From NCBI RefSeq assembly GCF_009765975.1, contig NZ_LMUJ01000085.1:33638-97637 (forward strand): a stretch of DNA of 64,000 nucleotides. The letters run 5' to 3'. Position 1 is the first letter of the stretch. Each line of letters starts with the position of its first letter. This DNA comes from Acidisphaera sp. S103. GTDB lineage: Bacteria; Pseudomonadota; Alphaproteobacteria; Acetobacterales; Acetobacteraceae. The notes under the pieces were generated by a model. The model ran no database searches. It saw only the letters and a list, made by a program, of their open reading frames with translations, and had not been told where the DNA came from. Positions 60,940 through 64,000 of this stretch are shown here, piece after piece. The translations under genes were made by a program, and so were the position numbers.

Positions 60940-61845
60940 ATGCGAATTCACATCCCGCGCGGATTGGCCGCTGCCATGGCGGTGCTGCTGCTGGCCGCCC
61001 CCGTCGCCGCATGGAGTGACCCGCCGGCGCCAGCGCCCGCGACCACCCCCGCATCGGCGCCCGCCGTGACCTCTCCCTCCGTGGTGTCCACGACGACCCC
61101 TGCCGAGACGCCCACGGCACCGCCAACGGTCACCGGGGTCCACGCCGGCCTGCTGCCAAAGGATCTGTCCGTCGCTACGATGTTCCACAACGCCGACATC
61201 GTCGTGCAGGCCGTCCTCGTCGGCCTGATCGTCGCCTCGATCGTCACCTGGACCTTCCTGCTGGGGAAAGGCGCCAGCATCCTGGCCGCCCACCGATCGG
61301 TTCGCCGCGCACTGGCCCAGGCCGACTCCGAACGCTTGCTGGCCACTCTGCAATTACACATGCGCGGCGCACCGGAAGGTGCTGTCCAGCGTGCGATGAC
61401 CGAGGCAACGGCCGTGGAAATGCAGCTCTCCGCCGGTCAGGACGGCGCCGGGATCAAGGAACGAGTCGCCTCTCGCCTGCAACGGCTCGAAGCCGCGGCG
61501 GGGCGGCGCATGGCGCGCGGCACCGGCCTGCTGGCCACCATCGGCTCGACGGCACCCTTCGTTGGGCTGTTCGGCACGGTCTGGGGCATCATGAACAGCT
61601 TCATCGGCATTTCCCAGTCGCAGACCACCAATCTGGCGGTTGTCGCACCCGGCATCGCGGAAGCCCTGCTGGCGACCGCGACCGGCCTGATCGCCGCGAT
61701 CCCCGCCGTGGTGATCTACAATATCTTTGCCCGTGCAATTGCCGCCTATCGCGCCTCGCTGGCCGATCTGTCGGCGTCGATCCTGCGTTTGGCCTCGCGT
61801 GAGCTTGACCGGCGCGGCGGAGCCCGCGTGGCGGCGGCCGAATAG
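60940..61845 (+). CDS. exbB: ExbB, TonB-system energiser
   Basis: A 301-residue ExbB with a cleavable-looking signal peptide ([21 protein letters not shown]), a long P/T-rich linker (28-70) and three MotA/TolQ-type helices. The hallmark [20 protein letters not shown] and [21 protein letters not shown] are intact. The extended N-terminus is typical of the longer proteobacterial ExbB class. It uses the proton gradient to energise TonB. Confidence 0.93.
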   Translation: MRIHIPRGLAAAMAVLLLAAPVAAWSDPPAPAPATTPASAPAVTSPSVVSTTTPAETPTAPPTVTGVHAGLLPKDLSVATMFHNADIVVQAVLVGLIVASIVTWTFLLGKGASILAAHRSVRRALAQADSERLLATLQLHMRGAPEGAVQRAMTEATAVEMQLSAGQDGAGIKERVASRLQRLEAAAGRRMARGTGLLATIGSTAPFVGLFGTVWGIMNSFIGISQSQTTNLAVVAPGIAEALLATATGLIAAIPAVVIYNIFARAIAAYRASLADLSASILRLASRELDRRGGARVAAAE

Positions 61846-61846
61846 C

Positions 61847-62266
61847 ATGGCGGGCAATCTCGACGACGACGATCTGGTGGAGACGCACGAGATCAACGTC
61901 ACCCCTTTCATCGACGTGATGCTGGTGCTGCTGATCATCTTCATGGTTGCCGCGCCGCTGGCGACGGTGGATATCGCGGTCGATCTGCCGGCCGCCGCTG
62001 CAAAGGCGGCGCCACGGCCGGACAAACCGATCTTCCTGACCCTGAAGGCGGACCGTTCGCTGGCACTGGATGACGCCCCGGTGACGCCGGACAATTTGCC
62101 CGCCGCCCTGGACCGGGCCAGCAGCGGCGACAAAACCCAGCGCGTGTTTCTGCGCGGCGACAAGACCGTTCCGTACGAAGCCGTGATGCGGACGCTCGAT
62201 GCGTTGCGCGGTGCCGGCTACCTGAAAGTGGCGCTGGTCGGCCTGGAGGCGCCGGCCACGCCATGA
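61847..62266 (+). CDS. exbD: ExbD
   Basis: A 139-residue ExbD/TolR protein: cytoplasmic DLVETHEINVTPFIDVMLVL with the proton-path Asp in FIDVMLVLLIIFMV, one helix, then the periplasmic domain. ATG 61847 begins one base after the exbB stop. Its stop overlaps tonB by four bases. Confidence 0.93.
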   Translation: MAGNLDDDDLVETHEINVTPFIDVMLVLLIIFMVAAPLATVDIAVDLPAAAAKAAPRPDKPIFLTLKADRSLALDDAPVTPDNLPAALDRASSGDKTQRVFLRGDKTVPYEAVMRTLDALRGAGYLKVALVGLEAPATP

Positions 62267-63072
62267 GCATGGTCCTGCGAAAGCCGGCGGCCAGTCACCG
62301 GACCTGGCTGCGATGGGGGGTGAGCCTTGGCGTGGTGTTGGCGGTGCATGCCAGCGCCCTCATGCTGCTGCGCCGGTCGATCCCGGCGATGGGCCCCGCT
62401 GCACCCGAACCGATCATGATGGATCTGGCGCCTGAACCCGCGGCACCCCCCGAACCCACGCCGCCTACGTCCACTCCGCCGCAACCGCCGCAACCGCAAC
62501 CGCCGCCGCCACAGCCACCGCCGCCAGAACCGCCACCGCCTCAGCCGGCGATACCCGATCCGGTACCGCCGCCGGTCCCGGATGCCGCGCCGCCGGTGTC
62601 TCAAGCCGAAATCCCGCTGCCGCCGCCACCTCCCCCGGTGCGACGGCTACCACCCCGAGTGCGGCCGGCGGAGATGCGGCCGGCTGAACCGCGGCCGACG
62701 CCACCGGTGATTGAAACGCAAGCCCCGCCGCCGGCCCCGGTGGCGGCCCCACCCGGACCAGCCGCCTCCGCGCCGCCGGGACAGGTCGAGGCGACGTGGG
62801 AAGGCCGCCTTCTCGCCCATCTTGCCCGTTTCAAACGCTTCCCGCCGGCAGCCGAACGGCGGGGCGAGCAGGGGGTCGTGATGATGCGCCTGACCATCAG
62901 CCGCACGGGTCAGGTGCTGGCGATGGCGATGGCGCGCGGCTCCGGCTATGCCGATCTCGACGCCGAGGCGCAGAACTGGATGCAGCGGGCGGAACCGCTG
63001 CCGGCCTTCCCGCCGGAGATGACCGTTCAGCAGATGCAGGTCCTCGTGCCGCTGCGTTTCATGCTGCGGTGA
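62263..63072 (+). CDS. tonB: TonB
   Basis: A 269-residue TonB: one N-terminal helix (WGVSLGVVLAVHASALMLL), a very proline-rich periplasmic spacer at about 45-175 in P-P-x repeats, and the C-terminal TonB domain (YKRFPPA-like FKRFPPAAERRGEQGVVMM, then VLVPLRF). It couples ExbBD to the receptor upstream. The spacer is longer and more proline-rich than in E. coli TonB. Confidence 0.92.
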   Translation: MSMVLRKPAASHRTWLRWGVSLGVVLAVHASALMLLRRSIPAMGPAAPEPIMMDLAPEPAAPPEPTPPTSTPPQPPQPQPPPPQPPPPEPPPPQPAIPDPVPPPVPDAAPPVSQAEIPLPPPPPPVRRLPPRVRPAEMRPAEPRPTPPVIETQAPPPAPVAAPPGPAASAPPGQVEATWEGRLLAHLARFKRFPPAAERRGEQGVVMMRLTISRTGQVLAMAMARGSGYADLDAEAQNWMQRAEPLPAFPPEMTVQQMQVLVPLRFMLR

Positions 63073-63176
63073 TCGCGCGTGGGCCCGATTGCCCTTGCCC
63101 CCAACCCCACCCTGCGCTACACGCCCCACCGCGTCGGCACCCCTGGAGGCCGGCGTTTGTCATTCAGGAGCATACC

Positions 63177-63842
63177 ATGGCCAACGTTGTTTCAATCGAG
63201 GCCGAGGTTCGTGCGCGAAGCGGTAAGGGGGCGGCGCGGGCGACTCGGCGCGCAGGCAAGGTGCCTGCGGTTATCTATGGCGGCAAGCAGGAACCCGACC
63301 TGATCGCGCTCGACCCGCGGGTCGTGATCCGCGAACTGCACCGGGCCGGCTGGCAGTCCCGGCTGTATGAGATCACCGGCGGCGCCCAACCCGTCCGCGC
63401 GCTGATCCGCGGCGTGCAGTTCCACCCGGTCTCCGACGCACCCGAACATGTCGACTTCCAGCGCCTGGTTGCCGGCCAGCGCATCAAGGTCGCCGTCCCC
63501 GTCCACTTCGAGAATGACGGCATCAGCCCCGGCATCAAGCGCGGCGCCGTGCTGAACGTCGTCCGTCACGCGGTCGAGGTTTATTGCGACGCGGATCACA
63601 TCCCGGAGCAGTTCACCGCCGACCTCGGGCCGCTGGACTTCAACGACAACGTTCGCTGGCACGACCTGAAGGGCACCGAAAACGTCAAGCCGGTGATCGA
63701 TCGGGACTTCGTGGTGGCGACTGTCGTGCCGCCCACAAAGATCGAAGTTGTGGCCGAGGCCGCCGCCGGGGCGCCGGCCGCCGCCGCGCCGGCCAAGGGC
63801 GGTGCCAAGGCGCCTGCGAAGGCGCCCGCCAAGAAGGGCTAG
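63177..63842 (+). CDS. rplY: 50S ribosomal protein L25/general stress protein Ctc
   Basis: A 221-residue L25/Ctc: N-terminal 5S-rRNA-binding L25 domain (about 1-95) and the TL5-type C-terminal beta domain. A low-complexity A/P/K tail follows from about residue 198. ATG 63177 has AGGAG nine bases upstream. It is followed after five bases by pth, a common arrangement in bacteria. Confidence 0.92.
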   Translation: MANVVSIEAEVRARSGKGAARATRRAGKVPAVIYGGKQEPDLIALDPRVVIRELHRAGWQSRLYEITGGAQPVRALIRGVQFHPVSDAPEHVDFQRLVAGQRIKVAVPVHFENDGISPGIKRGAVLNVVRHAVEVYCDADHIPEQFTADLGPLDFNDNVRWHDLKGTENVKPVIDRDFVVATVVPPTKIEVVAEAAAGAPAAAAPAKGGAKAPAKAPAKKG

Positions 63843-63847
63843 AAACC

Positions 63848-64000
63848 ATGACCCAGCTCTGGGTCGGCCTCGGCAACCCAGAGCCGGGAATGGCGGCCAA
63901 TCGACACAATATCGGCTTCATGGCCTTGGACGTGATCGCGACCCGCCACGGTTTCTCGCCGTGGCGCCGCCGTTTCAAGGGCGCCTGGGCCGAGGGCACC
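63848..64000 (+). CDS. pth: peptidyl-tRNA hydrolase (3' truncated by the window)
   Basis: The first 51 residues of Pth, which frees tRNA from stalled peptidyl-t[15 protein letters not shown] carries the conserved Asn and [11 protein letters not shown] the catalytic His. The frame is open to the last base. Confidence 0.92.
   Translation, partial: MTQLWVGLGNPEPGMAANRHNIGFMALDVIATRHGFSPWRRRFKGAWAEGT

Overview
The window reads as chromosomal DNA of a GC-rich alphaproteobacterium, most like the Rhodospirillales/Acetobacteraceae. Support for this is the high GC with GC-rich third positions, the two-subunit gluconate-dehydrogenase-type flavoenzyme, several TRAP and MFS carriers, FCD-type GntR and LysR regulators, and an MCE/Mla-type operon. 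No phage genes, insertion sequences, tRNA, rRNA or CRISPR arrays were recognised. The genus is inference. Gene order looks like an accessory catabolic and transport region that runs into an iron-uptake operon and then housekeeping genes (L25, Pth) at the right end.

Layout. 1-2420: tail of a NitT/TauT-type ABC importer plus an alpha/beta-hydrolase-fold protein lacking the nucleophile serine. 2471-7148: LeuC/LeuD-like hydro-lyase and MFS carrier divergent from a LysR regulator, with an 8-bp-arm operator-like inverted repeat between. 7334-12878: a tightly overlapped five-gene minus-strand operon containing a Cache/GAF/cyclase-like membrane protein, an MlaE-type permease, an ABC-ATPase homologue with every catalytic motif lost, an MCE protein and a TPR lipoprotein. 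13026-13500: wreck of an RND membrane-fusion-protein gene. 13696-16126: gluconate-2-dehydrogenase-type small subunit and GMC flavoprotein. 16231-19801: LysR regulator divergent from phosphonoacetate hydrolase (phnA) and a second alkaline-phosphatase-superfamily enzyme.

19930-41797 is dominated by uptake and oxidation of small organic acids: two TRAP transporters, three MFS carriers, two D-2-hydroxyacid dehydrogenases, an FMN alpha-hydroxyacid oxidase, an enolase-superfamily dehydratase/racemase, an FAH-family hydratase, an amidohydrolase, two NTF2-like proteins and two NHL beta-propellers. A GntR/FCD regulator sits in the middle. Five promoters here share a TTGACA-like -35 and an AT-rich motif (AATATSA/ATATGAT) over the -10, suggesting one local regulon.

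41899-56777: LysR regulator, D-N-carbamoylase, methylcitrate genes prpD and prpC with a good terminator, a lysine/alanine-rich histone-H1-like protein, a tetronate-catabolism pair (otnK-otnC type), a GT4 glycosyltransferase, an M20 peptidase, an ACMSD-like amidohydrolase, an unknown exported protein, nitrile hydratase alpha and beta subunits, and a Sel1-repeat protein. 56842-63072: a Fur-box-like site followed by a siderophore receptor, PiuC-type dioxygenase, PepSY membrane protein, ExbB, ExbD and TonB, a complete energised outer-membrane iron-uptake unit. 63177-64000: ribosomal protein L25 and the start of peptidyl-tRNA hydrolase.

The best candidate for an undescribed system is the 7.3-12.9 kb MCE operon, in which both the ATPase and the cyclase-like protein appear to be pseudoenzymes. 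All family assignments come from reading the translated sequence; no database search was run.
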